Positions 11,640 to 23,226 of a stretch of DNA of 64,000 bases are shown one piece after another; position 1 is the stretch's first letter; each line of letters starts with the position of its first letter. The notes under the pieces are model-generated. The model saw only the letters and a program-made list of their open reading frames with translations. It made no database searches and was not told the DNA's origin. The position numbers and the translations under genes are program-made. Source of the stretch: Kingdonia uniflora (lineage: Eukaryota; Streptophyta; Magnoliopsida; Ranunculales; Circaeasteraceae); NCBI GenBank assembly GCA_014058105.1, contig JACGCM010002611.1, positions 372,001 to 436,000 of the forward strand, in the 5' to 3' direction.

Positions 11640-14095
11640 TGTGGGTGATGAATGGAGAATGAAATTGTAACAATATGGGGTATTCAGTTTAATCATTATA
11701 TGGTGATAAGGATTAAAGAAAAGTTTTGGTGGAGAGTCCCGCGGACGACTTGCTTTTAACCTCTTCCATTGTTTCACGAAGACCCAAGACATAATACCAT
11801 GTTGGAATTTATGGTAAGGATGAGTTAGGCGAGTTGCTGAGTTCTGATAAGAGCCTCAAATTATTATTCAGTTGGATATTCGATCTCTATCAGATAAATC
11901 CATACTCATGGAATCGATTCTTCCTCACAAATCTTTGATGGTTTATTTATTATACTTTGATCCTACGACTCCTGATGCTCCAACCCAAATTTCCGATCAG
12001 TATAACAACAGAAATCGCAGTGCTTCTGTAATTGATTTTGATAAGGTGAAGGTGTTCAGTAAACTTATGTTTATGTTAGTCAGCGCGTATTGGTAAGGTT
12101 CAGGGTAATAAAGTTTAAGTAAAGTTTTGGGGCTTTGGTACACCCTTTAAAGATCTTTGTTTCATGTTTTGATAAAGCTAAATCATTCGGCATGTTGTAA
12201 TAAAATAAAATGTTCTTGAACAAATGCAAAATTTGGCATGAAGTTCCTTAAATCAAAGTTTCTCTAAAATCTCTAAAGAAAAGGGAAACATGGCGGGAGA
12301 TTTTTGAAATTTTAAAGAGTATAACCGCTTTCAAATTTGGAAGCCATGCTACTTCCACACCCCATTTTTACCTCATATGTTGAATATTTACAAGTATGCC
12401 TTTTCAAGTGTTGAATATTTACAATTTTTCAAACCATTTTTTTACTTCTTCCACACCCAAGTTAGATTGATTTAGTTAAATTTTTGTTTAGGGTAAGTTA
12501 AAAGCTTCTTCCCTCTATTATTCTAATCTTCCCACCATCACTCTAATCTTCCCTCCATTCCTAAAACATAACTTTGGAAGATCCTAAATTGATCATGTTA
12601 GTACCAGATATCATGTTGGTATCGGAGATGCTCCTAATTTTGACGGAGAACCTCCTATAACTCCCATCACCTTAGAACCCGACGATCACGATCTTTACGA
12701 GAACGTAGACCGCAATGGTGTGTAGTGTGTTTTTGCGTAGGATTTGTTATTCTCTATGGCAGTGGCATATAAAGTCCTCGGTAGACGGCTGTTGTTCTCT
12801 ATTACCAAGGATCTCGGGTGGTGTACATCTTGCTTGCTTGCTCTCTTGCTATCTCTGGAACCAGGCCAAATGTGAGAGATCGACTAAGCCAAAAGAAAGA
12901 AAGGATCAAGGCTAGGAAGGAGATAGAGCTTTAAGTAGAAGCTTTAGTGCAGATCATAGCTAGATGAAGAAAGAATAGAGCAAAGATGGACTGATCTCCT
13001 GATAGTTAGATCAACAGTAGCAGTAGGAAAAAGAGTAGACTGATAGTTGTCGAGCAGATGCTAAAGGTGCCCATGCCCATCCCTCAGATGAGCAAGCGAC
13101 CACTCCTAAATCAACTCAGACTGATGATGAGGGGAAGGCATAGCCCATATTTTCTTCTCCACACGATGGCTTCTATCTTTTTACTCTTTTTAACTCTGGT
13201 GCCTGCTCTCCACACGGGAGGATCAGGCAATAGGGTAGGGAGTACCTAGCAACATGCTTTCCTTAAGTCTTTTTTTCCCTTTTGAATGAGATTCTTTGAG
13301 CACGAGTCTTTTTTTTCCCCGTAATGTCTATTTTGAATGAGCTTCTTTGAGCCTTGCTTACTTTTTCACTGGAATGCCTTGGGAATGCATAGTTTGAAGT
13401 GCCTTTGGGAATGCATAGTCTGAAGTGGGGGATGTATAGTCTGAAGAAGGTTATTCGGAAGTCTCCCGAGAACGACATTTCAAGAATTGGGAATCGACAT
13501 TGAAGTGCGACTCGCTAAGGTTTAGTACCCTCCCTTGTGAATAGGCCAAGAAAGAGCAAATGACGACCAAATTTTGAAGACTTTGTGCTCCAAATTATAG
13601 AGTTTGGTTATTTTTTAACTTTTTCAGTTTTGGGCGCTCAAACTGTGTGACCGAAATTACAGAGAATTTGTTCTTTTACGCCCAACTCTACAGAGAGTTT
13701 GGGGTGTAGGGTTAGTAAAACAAATATAAGAGAGATTTAATTATAACTCAAAGAGTCTTGTTTGATAGGGCCTATCATCTTGTTGTTCTCTAATGCATGG
13801 AGTAGTCATTAGGGATAGATACACCCCCATTAAATATGAGATGCGCAAGTAAAGTCTCCCTTCAAATTCAAGTGTTTGATAGAACGTCTTCAACAGTCCT
13901 TATTTTCACAAGTGCTAAATGCCCCTCAATGTGGGGGAGTTTTCGTGACTCTAATGGGGCCTTGTAAGTGGTTGTGCGCAAGTTTTGCCCTGCAACTCTC
14001 AATATTTTGTCCTTTCAAACGTAAATCTGTTTGCAACACACCTAAAACAAATTAACAAAAAAAGAAACTGATGTCTGCTCAACATTTATTCTTCG
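11640..14095. other. Intergenic, no gene recognised
   Basis: Nothing here can be assigned. Bases 12595-12726 (+) give a natural-looking frame with GDAPNFDGEPPITPITLEPD ending in a stop, and bases 13040-13150 give ADAKGAHAHPSDEQATTPKS. Both may be remnants of an old element or gene. Bases about 13375-13450 contain three short repeats around GGAATGCATAGT(T/C)TGAAG. Confidence 0.4.
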
Positions 14096-14099
14096 ATGA

Positions 14100-16640
14100 A
14101 TTTATAAGCCGTCCTCATGGGAAGGTAAACTTGTACAGCAAACGTATAATGTTAGTTAACTTCATACATAAAACTAACTAATAATAGCTTCCATAATCAT
14201 GATCTATAGCAAGTAAACATTTGCAATGGGTTAACACCTACCACAATTAAATCCACCAAATTTAAAGCGAAGTCGCAACAAACAACATACTCATTATCAA
14301 ACTCAAAAGTTTCCTTCACTGATTCTAAATAACTAAATCCAGAAAAATAATACCATTTCTTCACTGAATCACAGTCTGTTACAAAGAGAATGGGGATTTG
14401 GTACATTGTATATCTTTCATGAAAGTCCAATGTTTCAGTTCCTGGAAAGATGTGGCATACAACAGAAATCTGGAACAGTACCTGACAAAGGAATATTTCA
14501 AGAAGAAACTCATATAAGACAACTCTGAAACAAGTAGATGTCCAACGTAAAGCCTAGTATTTGCCGCCTAAAATACTAATTTTAATTTAAGAGATTAAGC
14601 AAATGTTAAGTGTTTTTGGTAACAAAAGAAATCAAACTAGCCCTTCTCTAGATTAGTTATATATCCTGAAAATCTCTCTCCTAACACTACTCCTCTGTGA
14701 ACAGTCACTTCCGTGGAATTCCAACTCTAGCACTATTACATTCTGCCATAGGTTCCCCACTTACACTTTCTGTCTGCACAGCCACTTCCCATATACAGCT
14801 TGATACATTCACTAAGTAGTAAGTTCTACCTACAGTTATTGTCCAGATGGAGCCATTCTCTTCGAAGGTTCTCTTTACATCCAACTCTTGCTGTTTTGAA
14901 GAAATAGGCAGAAACTGTTTCATTTGCCAACATGCTCACAAAAACAATTGTCTCAGCTTGACTGCACTCTCTTTCCACGGGGTAATCTTCAAAGACATCA
15001 TAACCATCCAAGGATTCATAGTTCCATGGCCTTATCTATTTACTCAGGAACCAAAATGACCAGAAATTTCATGTATGTCCAAGTACTATCTGGGATGTAG
15101 AAATCATAAAAAAGATTTGAAGAAAAACTAGAATGCTACTCTTGCTAAATTCCTTTACATAGACCTTAATTTGCTCGCCAAAACAAAGGTATGCAACTTG
15201 TCTGCCGTATTTGTGGTGCCATAGTACATTTCTATCTGAGTAATCCTCAAAGACACCATAAGTCAAAACAAATGCGGGATTCAGAGTTCTTTGGCCTTAT
15301 CTATTTACTCTCAAAGACACCTATTATGTAATGTATATCACCTCCTGGAACCTCTTTAAAGACTACCCCAAATGCCTGCAGGCCGACTTAAAAGGTTCAT
15401 CATAGGAAGCAAAATGTTTCAACTAACCATTTGCCTGACTAATCCAAGGGCAAGTGAGATCCCCGCATATAGACATGCCGCGTAAGTCATAATAGATCAT
15501 GCCGAGTGGCCCGTGCTGTTGATAAGTTGATCTTAGGACCTCCATTTTTCGAGACCGTTACACCAACCCCATCTTGTTTAGCTCAATCTCATAGTCTTTC
15601 TTCATGAGAAGGTAAACTTGTATAGCAAGATACTAATTACACATTGCAGACTGTACATATAACCAATTAAAATCTTCTATTAGGGACAAAATCTTCTATT
15701 GGGGACACTGACTCGGGACGTACAACACAAACCTGAAAGAAGGCCTGCCAAGAAAAATAGGAGTTGTTTGTGCACGTTCCCTGAAAGTACAACATTTCAC
15801 TTCCTGGCAATAAATATATGTATTGCAGGCTATACATATTTGTCCATTATAATTACCTCGTAATGTCCTAATGGGGAGTGAGACTTGTGACTTACAACAC
15901 AACGCTAGAAAAGTGCATGTTAAAGAACATTTCAAGGAGAACAACAATTACCATAACTCTGAAACAAGTAGATGTCAACCAAAAGCTAGACATTTGCCTC
16001 CTAAAAGACTAATTATTCTTTAAGAGATGACAGAATTGCAATAAGGGTATAGGTATCAAGATAATCAAACTGGCCCATCTCTAAATCATAAGAAAACAAA
16101 AATCCTGAGAATCTCTCTCCCCCGATTTATTCCTCTACGAACACGTTAATTTCATGAAATCCCAACGCACAAACTATTTCCCAAATCTTGCTACAATTAC
16201 CTCGTGCCACAGGTTCATCTACCTACACTAATAGTTCATAAGGATACCTTTTTTTCTTTCGGGACTGATCCAGTTGCCGATATGGTGACATGCCCTTAAT
16301 AAACACTACCGCAGCTTGATTGAACTCTATTTTCCACTGGGTAATCCTCAAAACCCCATAGCCAGAATTCCTTGGCCTTATCAATTTAACCCAAGCAATC
16401 AAAACGATAAGAAATATCTCATCTATTGAACTCAAGTACTATCTAGAACGTATAGATCAAAAATACAAATCGAAGAATAACTAGAATGATATACTCATGA
16501 AATTTCCTACAAGACCTTTGCTCTCCAAAACGAAGGTGTGCAACTTTTATACCATGTTTATCGTGTCCTAGTATACTAATGTTTCAGTAAATGGGTTTTA
16601 TTCAAACCCGAAGACGCTACCTCAATTTAACTACATTCCG
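14100..16640 (-). repeat. Degenerate tandem duplication with gene-like modules
   Basis: Two units of roughly 1.4 kb lie in tandem. Similar landmarks recur: 14108 and 15597 (ATGRGAAGGTAAACTTGTA), 14541 and 15955 (AACTCTGAAACAAGTAGATG), and 14641 and 16076 (CCTGARAATCTCTCTCC). The minus strand carries short coding-like pieces: MDGYDVFEDYPVERECSQAE at 15011, YGVFEDYSDRNVLWHH with VAYLCFGEQIKVYVKE at about 15260-15150, a related piece near 16360, and one at 14430-14200. These look like remnants of a repeated exon, perhaps of an F-box-type protein. The family is not established and no long frame survives. Confidence 0.5.
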
Positions 16641-16988
16641 TGTAATTTCAGAATCATAGAGACCTCGTAGAGTCACATTTGAACATCAAAATACCAATCT
16701 AAGAACAAAAACCCACACCATCAAATCAGACATTTAAACTATAATATTTCACACATAAAACCAAATACTAATATTTTCAAATCATCATGATCCTAAACAG
16801 GTAAACAACAACACATGCTAACGACATACATACGACATTTAAAGCATAATCGCAATTATATTTCCACCGAAATCAACCGCAGAACATTGGGTCCATCACT
16901 ATACACCCACATCAACAAAACCCACAAGTTTCAAAGATCAACTGATACCCAGTTACTAAAACAGTCTAATTAGAACGTCTATAATATC
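16641..16988. other. Intergenic, no gene recognised
   Basis: AT-rich DNA with no coding signal. Its last 8 bases (16981-16988, ATAATATC) are the left target duplication of the hAT-type element that follows. Confidence 0.6.
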
Positions 16989-18025
16989 CAGGGGCGGATT
17001 TAGGGGGGGGCTAGGGGGTGCCCGGCACCCCCACTTTTTTTTGAGATTTCCCTTTGATATATATACCTATATATAAAAAATAAAAATAAAAAACACCTCT
17101 CTCTTTGTCGAGGAATTAGAGCATCAAATGAAGAAGAATTAGGGCATCAAATAAAAAACACCTTTATCTTTTTTTTAAGCTTTTGTAATAGAAGCTTAAA
17201 AAAAAAAGCAGAAGTAATAGAAGAGGAGGGAAAAACAAATATAAGTGTACTCTCACTCTTCACCTCACAATAAAGCTAGGTCAAGTCTCATTGTTTCCCC
17301 TCAATTTCCAAACCCAAACCTCTTCTTCTCCATCAAACCCTTATTATTTCACAACAATGACCAATGCGAAGACGCTTGGCGTCGAGATGGGTCGAATTCG
17401 ATCTCTCTTGATATCGATATTGATATCGATGCAAATGGGGATGAGAAAACTTTCATCATCAGTCAAAATTTCTTCTGGTATGTGTTTGCCCATTGATTCA
17501 ATTTCATGTTTTTAGTAATTGGGGTTTGTTTAATTGTGTTTGGGGTTTGATTTTTGTGATTGGTTTTTTTTTTGAAGCACCCCGGTTTATATTACGCCAG
17601 ATGGGCAACAGATATCCAGCTTCTTGGATGGGAATAAGGTAATGCTAGTTATGATTACAAGTAATTTTGTGCGTTTGATTATTTTAATTGGGTTTGCTTT
17701 TACAGGAAAATGTCCCGTGCCCGAAATCGCCTGAGAAAATGACTACTGCTAGAGCTAAAAGATATAGACATGGTATGATATTGGGATTTTGAATTTGAGT
17801 TTTGTACTGTTATTTGTTTTATGGTTTTGATGGTATGTCTGAGTAGATATGCGTATTAGAGTATATATTGGGTCAATTAAGTTTGAAATTGTAAATTAAT
17901 ATTGTTCTCGAGAATATACATTTAGAAATTAATATAAGTAAAATTACCAAAATACCCCTTAAATTTCTATAAAACTTTTTTGGGCCCCCGGCACCTCCAC
18001 TCCTAAATCTCTGGCTCCGCCCCTG
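16989..18025. mobile_element. hAT-type non-autonomous element
   Basis: The 1037-bp element starts CAGGGGCGGATTTAGG and ends CTGGCTCCGCCCCTG, short imperfect terminal inverted repeats. It is flanked by a perfect 8-bp duplication ATAATATC (16981-16988 and 18026-18033), diagnostic of hAT elements. No transposase is present. The interior holds an ATG-led frame (17291-17515) followed by GT/AG-like junctions near 17480-17700, so it may keep the 5' end of its parent gene or a captured leader. Confidence 0.88.
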
Positions 18026-18131
18026 ATAATATCGATATAGTTGAAATAAAATCATACCCAGTGTTTGAAACATCACAATCCATCATTCCTTCTCTCTATA
18101 TTCTCATCATCTCATCAGGCATCCACCCAAC

Positions 18132-18467
18132 CTAAATGATGCTCCCATGGAGTTCCTGACCGTTCATTTCAACTATCGCTCTCAGGCTCGACTCGTCACT
18201 AGCAAGCGAAGAAACGGCAAACTTGATGACTGTACCATCGTCTGGGTTGGTGCCAACAATATGCAGGTACTGGTGACAACCCCATATCTCCTCAAAGCCT
18301 CTTTCAACGAGGGCACATCGGTTAAGGGAGAGAAACCTTGAATCCAAAGAAATCTCGGCATGTCTGCCATTGTTGTTGCTGTTGCTGTTGTTCTTCGAAT
18401 ACGACGGGTACCACGGGAAGGCATTGCTCTCTCTCTCTCTCTCTCTCTCTCTTTGGTTCTCTCTCAA
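18132..18467 (-). CDS. Hypothetical ORF, unassigned
   Basis: A 111-codon frame on the minus strand. The first dozen residues come from a (GA)n microsatellite at 18428-18453 and are not convincing. The remainder (CALVERGFEEIWGCHQYLHI, then VGTNPDDGTVIKFAVSSLAS, ending in QELHGSII) reads like real protein. It could be the first exon of whatever gave rise to the minus-strand modules at 14.1-16.6 kb. No family is recognised. Confidence 0.25.
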   Translation of the reverse strand: MRENQRERERERESNAFPWYPSYSKNNSNSNNNGRHAEISLDSRFLSLNRCALVERGFEEIWGCHQYLHIVGTNPDDGTVIKFAVSSLASDESSLRAIVEMNGQELHGSII

Positions 18468-18639
18468 ACAAACTTGTAAATGGCTCTTTAAAATAAAAGG
18501 GAAGAAGAGGGGGATTTTGGTCTATTGTGGTAGATTATTGTTCTTATCTTTCTGATCGTCCTTCAACTCTTATCCCTCGGGATAAGAGTTGAAGGACAAG
18601 AAGTAAATTGGAGATTTACTTTTACCAATTGTACAGCAA

Positions 18640-19062
18640 AGGATGATGTGACAAGATGGATTGGATCCTTCACCTTACTCCACTTCAATTCACCCACAAG
18701 AGCTAGGTGGATTGGTTGAGTTGTCCACCCCAAACCATCTTTGAGGGAGGTCTCACCACCCTTTGGGTGAATTTTTTGTGGATTGATGCCCGCAGTTCTG
18801 AACTGCGGGGAATATATATGCTTATAATGGAGATACGTGGATGGCTGCAGTTTAAAGTTTGTGCAACGGTTAGTTCATGCAGTACAGTTCTTAACTGCGT
18901 GGCTAGGTCCTGCATAAAATTTTCTTTGGTCCATCTCCATACTTGGTTGTTTTGGTGATTAGAAGGTTTATACTTTTGGGCATACTTGTTCAACAAGAAG
19001 CTCAACGTCTAGCTTTTTTGGCTAAACTTGTTTGACAAGAAACTCAACAGCTAGTTTTTTCA
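18640..19062. repeat. PIF/Harbinger element 2, left terminal and subterminal region
   Basis: Near 18703 it reads TAGGTGGATTGG...CCACCCC, resembling the tips at 4207 and 25585. It contains a 21-bp palindrome that is perfect except for its central base (18789-18809, half-site CCCGCAGTTC) and a second degraded copy near 18884-18900. Bases 18975-19062 hold two units (ACTTGTT..CAAGAAGCTCAACG) that match, inverted, the tandem array at 22270-22450. That array forms the other flank of the gene pair. Confidence 0.6.
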
Positions 19063-19180
19063 CCTATAAAAACCATTTATCTTGTACACTCTATTATTTT
19101 ACTCTTCTACACTCAACTATATTCTCTTAATATTCTAAACTCTACTGGCTACTCTATTCTCTTATCAATTTCGATGAATT

Positions 19181-20462
19181 ATGTCTGACCTATCACTCTC
19201 ATCCTTGTCATCATCGTCCAAAAACGAAGAACTCTTTATGTCAAATTATGATAATACATGAGTATATCAAGGTTCTCATGGAGATGGGAGAAGCAAATAA
19301 AGAGAGCAAGAAGCGACATCATCATGGAGGCAGGAGGTTGTAAAATGAGAAAGATTGACAAGCGGAAAGGCCGTGATCATAAATTGGGTGAGTTTAGCTT
19401 TAATCGGGATTATTTTGGTGCCAACCCAGGCTACAAAGGTATCATATTTCGTCATTGATTTTGTATGAGCAAAGGTGTGTATCAACGTATTCATGATCAA
19501 GTTATTTATGTGAACCCCTATTTTATTCAAAAAGAAAATGCCGCTAAGATGATGGGCTTATCGTTGCGCCAAAAAATAACTTGCACACTTCGCATGTTAT
19601 GTTACAATACGAGCGCAGACGTCCAAGACGAATACGTTCAGATTGAGGAGCTACGAGTAATTTGAGTTTGAAAGAATATTGCAAAACAATAATAACATTA
19701 TTCAAAGCTCAATATTTTAGATCTCCCGATAAAAATGATACATTACATTTGCGAAGCTTCCCGGGGATATTAAGTAGTTTAGATTGTATGTATTGAAAAT
19801 GGAAGATTTGTCTTACCGGGTGGGCAAGACAATAAATCGGGTATGGGTATAAGAAGCATCCAATGGCGATTTTAGAAGTGGTTGCATCGCTAGGTCTTTG
19901 GATATGACACGCATTCTTTGGGGTGCCCAGTTCTAACAACGACGTGAACATCTTGCATCAAGGGTACCTTTTTAACAACTTGTCTAATAGAGTTGCGCCG
20001 TCATGCAATTACAATATAAGCACGTTCTCGCACACTGGGGTATTATTTAACAGATGGAGTTTATTCAAAATGGCAAACAATTGTTCAAACCATAAAAATC
20101 CGTCCAACGATGCCGAAAGATATTTTACAAAGATGCAAGAAGCATGCCGGAAATGTAGAGTGTGTTTTTGGGATATTACAAGCTAGGTTAAAAATATTGA
20201 CACACGGTAAGTGATTTTGGAAGCCTAGTGATTTAGGAAATATTATATACGTATGTATAATCATGCACAACATGATCGTCATACATATATCCGGCAAGTG
20301 GATATTGATCCCGAGTTTAGAAAATTCTTGGATACTTGGAACAAGACATTAAATCCAATACACACGATTAACAATATGGTACAGTACATCGAGAAGATGA
20401 AGGTGCTTATTTCTAATTACGAAATGAACTTATCGCACAATTGTAGAATAAAAAAGGGGTAG
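19181..20462 (+). pseudogene. PIF/Harbinger transposase, element 2
   Basis: It begins at ATG 19181 (MSDLSLSSLSSSSKNEELFM, the serine-rich start usual for plant PIF transposases). It continues in several frames through DYFGANPGYKG, GVYQRIHDQVIYVNPYFIQK, GLSLRQKITCTLRMLCYNTS, ADVQDEYVQIEE, FPGILSSLDCMYWKWKICLT, HAFFGVPSSNNDVNILHQG and KMQEACRKC to HDRHTYIRQVDIDPEFRKFL. There are multiple frameshifts and stops, and the HNMIVEDE segment is largely deleted. It is homologous along its length to the remnant at 5166-6240 but more complete at its 5' end. It is a dead copy of the enzyme gene. Confidence 0.85.
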
Positions 20463-20619
20463 AATAATGTATTTTGTTTTGAAGTTTATAATTTTATGTT
20501 GAAGTTGTAATGTATTTTCTCTACTTGATTGAAGTATGTTTTGCGGAATACTTACGATTGATAACAATTTTATTCAAATAATGAAATACATAAAACTTAA
20601 GAAGTACTATTAATGTTAA
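20463..20619 (+). other. 3' flank of the element 2 transposase
   Basis: It includes a stretch like AACAATTTTATTCAAATAATG that is inverted-homologous to 4730-4830. The transposase and the ORF1 remnant converge on it. Confidence 0.5.
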
Positions 20620-22090
20620 GGATTACACCAATCTTCATCACTAGAAACATCGTCACCACTTGAACACTGCTCCTTCAACTTCTTGGAATAAAGTTTAATT
20701 TACTTCTTCATCCAACGTCTTTCTGTCGGTAGTAGGTTAGTTGTGTCTGTTGCCATCACCTTAATCAAATGCGCCTTTTCGATGGCTTTATTTCTAGTTA
20801 GCTCCGCTTCACGTCTCCTTTGAATTTCTGCCTCTCTAGCAAACTTTTGTTTATCTCGTGCTCTAGCTCTAGCTTCTTATTCCTCTTTCTTCTACTCGTC
20901 ACTCGCATTGCATGCCGCCATCATGTTTGTCATCGTCTCAAACATCTTCTTCCCCCAATAACCTATACTTGACTTTGCCGCTTCTTTTGCCGTTCGGTCG
21001 TACATCCCCACAAGTATATAGTGGTGCATCCATGTTGGTAGAATCATCTGGAATTATGACATTTAGAGTACCGGAAGTAGGTATATAGGGATCGGTGTTA
21101 GTGGAGTTACCCGGGCTATCGTTAAAATTTGACTTCGTAGCGACGTTGCGGCAGGATTCCCCGATGTGATAAATTTGTGACCATTTTGGGCAATGCTCCA
21201 AATCTTGGTAAGCTTCTCGAAATTGGAATGGCTTTTTTATGTATTTTTTCAAATGTCTCGTATGCCATACGTTCTTAAAAATCAAGTTTCAAATTCTAAT
21301 AAGTACAATTTACCTAACAAATTTAATGAAATGAGAAAAAAAATTACTTACAAAGTCGCTCGTTCCAATGTCAGTAAAATGTCAGCTTTCGAGGTCTTGA
21401 ATGATGCCTCTAAAAATCAAACAATCATTATTGAGTCGCTCCTTATACACGTAATTGACATCGTTATATGATCACCACATCGATTGGTCATTATATAATG
21501 AGTTGAATTAGTCACGTACATTGAACCAAAATATAACGGCTTTTTGGTTGTTCGTGGTAGCGAGGTTTTGAGACACTTGGGACCAAGGGCATGCGAGATT
21601 CACGAAGTTATCGGACGACCAATTTATGGAGTTCTTGTATCTTTTTTTGTCGTCATCAACTTCATCCTCAACCTCAACTACATCCTCAACTATAATAGGT
21701 GTCAGTACCGTATTTCTTTTAGGCTTTGCCTTTTCGCGTGTATTACTTCTCGTGAGAACCGGATTGATGACCGAAGATACAACCGGTGATGTATTAAGGT
21801 TTAAATCATTTAAATCCCATGTACCTCTCATCGGCATGGTACTCGAACTTCCACCGGTGAAATCAATTTGAGATGAAAAATATGAATTCTCCGGTTGAGA
21901 GTACGAGCCCGTATGAGGATCAAATTGAGGGTAATATCCTTAGTTTTAGTAATGAGGGTAATATCCTTAGGTTTGAGATTGAAATTAATTATCGGGCGGC
22001 GGGAATAGTTATCGATCATGGTGATCACGATATTCAGAAGGGTTAGGCATTTGTGACGAATCAAATGCGCCGAATTACGTAAAAAATACG
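20620..22090 (-). pseudogene. PIF ORF1 (Myb/SANT-like) remnant
   Basis: PIF elements carry a second gene with a SANT/Myb-like domain that partners the transposase. On the minus strand, MRGTWDLNDLNLNTSPVVSS leads to an acidic stretch and then INWSSDNFVNLACPWSQVSQ with TNNQKAVIFW (21650-21510), the SANT-like motif. Further down, HLKKYIKKPFQFREAYQDLE with HCPKWSQI lies at 21230-21150. A charged C-terminal part (20940-20640) ends near SSDEDW. It is broken by stops and insertions. It converges with the transposase, an arrangement seen in PIF elements. Confidence 0.7.
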
Positions 22091-22254
22091 TTCCCTTGTT
22101 GGTTCGTATTGGAGGATTGAGAGTGGTTTTGGGAATTAGATTGGGACTTGAGGATGATATGATGGTTTTGTTTATAACCTAAGGAGGGAGGAGAGTGTAA
22201 AAGATTAAAAGTATAGAGTGCAGAAGAAGAATGACCTTTATAGATGAAAAAAAA

Positions 22255-22465
22255 TTAGTCCTTACTCTACTTGGTCAACTAGTTTCCACGGGAATATAGT
22301 CGTTGAGTTACTTGGTTAACAAGTTTCCACGGGAATATCTCTGCTGAGCTACTTGGTCAACAAGTTTCTACATGAATATAGCCGTTGAGCTACTTGGTTA
22401 ATAAGTTTTCACAGGAATATAGTCGTTGAGCTACTTGGTCAACAAGTTTGCCCCAACAAAATATT
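22255..22465. repeat. 41-bp tandem repeat, element 2 subterminal
   Basis: About four copies of a unit close to GGTCAACAAGTTTCCACGGG followed by AATATAGTCGTTGAGCTACTT. The reverse complement matches two degraded units at 18975-19062, so these are the inner subterminal repeats on both sides of the PIF genes. Confidence 0.7.
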
Positions 22466-22590
22466 GCGTTGTTGATCACCAAATAAACCAAGTATAGAGA
22501 GGATGTCATAAAATAACTATGTATCACAACAGTGGTCATAGAACAACACAGTATGATTTAAACGTGGTCATAAAATAAATAAGTATACAG

Positions 22591-22923
22591 AGGTGTTTGA
22601 GGAAATGCCTCAAAAAAGTTCACAAAAAAAAAACTAAGTATGAAGAAGAGAATAAATACATTTTATGTAGGCTCTTGCCGTACAGTTCTGAACTGCGTAG
22701 CAAGCCTTGGGGACACGTGGTTTAATATGGTCTTTATATCTAACACGCAGTTTAGAACTGCGGGGTAAACAAAGAGACCAGATTAGGTCATGTGTCTCCC
22801 TTGTTTGCCACGTAGCTCTGAACTGCGAGGCGGCAAGAGCTTGCATGAAATGAATTTCTTCCCTTCTCCATACTTAGTTTCTTTTTTTGGTGAACTTTAT
22901 TTTAGGCATTTCCTCAAACACCT
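22591..22923. mobile_element. 333-bp foldback/MITE with long inverted repeats
   Basis: It starts AGGTGTTTGAGGAAATGCCT and ends with the reverse complement. The arms pair for over 100 bp (AACTAAGTATG, AAGCTCTTGCCG) up to a loop around 22730-22780. Three near-palindromes with a GCAGTTCTGAACTGC core sit at 22679-22698, 22745-22764 and 22810-22830. No clear target duplication is visible, so it may be a rearranged terminus of element 2 rather than an independent insertion. Confidence 0.65.
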
Positions 22924-23226
22924 TCCTTCTATTACAATATTATCAAAACAAGTTGTTTTATCAGCTCATCTCTATGGGGAATTTCTTCAAATACTTGAAA
23001 AAGCCTAGTATTTGAAGCAAACACAAGTAAGATAATATATAATTCTCAAACATAATGTATAATCAATTAAACGTAGTTTAAACATAGCATATCAAAGTTC
23101 TGAACAAAACATAGAATATCAAACGTAGTTTAAACAAAACATAATTAATTTTATGACCTAAGTGGGATGACCTCTCTTCGTTTGGCGGGCGTGTCTGCTA
23201 CGTGCGAGACTCTCGTCTTAGGTACA
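22924..23226. other. Intergenic 3' of the plant-mobile-domain gene
   Basis: Contains a short direct duplication (CATAGAATATCAAACGTAGTTTAAAC-like, about 23070-23142). No gene is seen. Confidence 0.5.
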
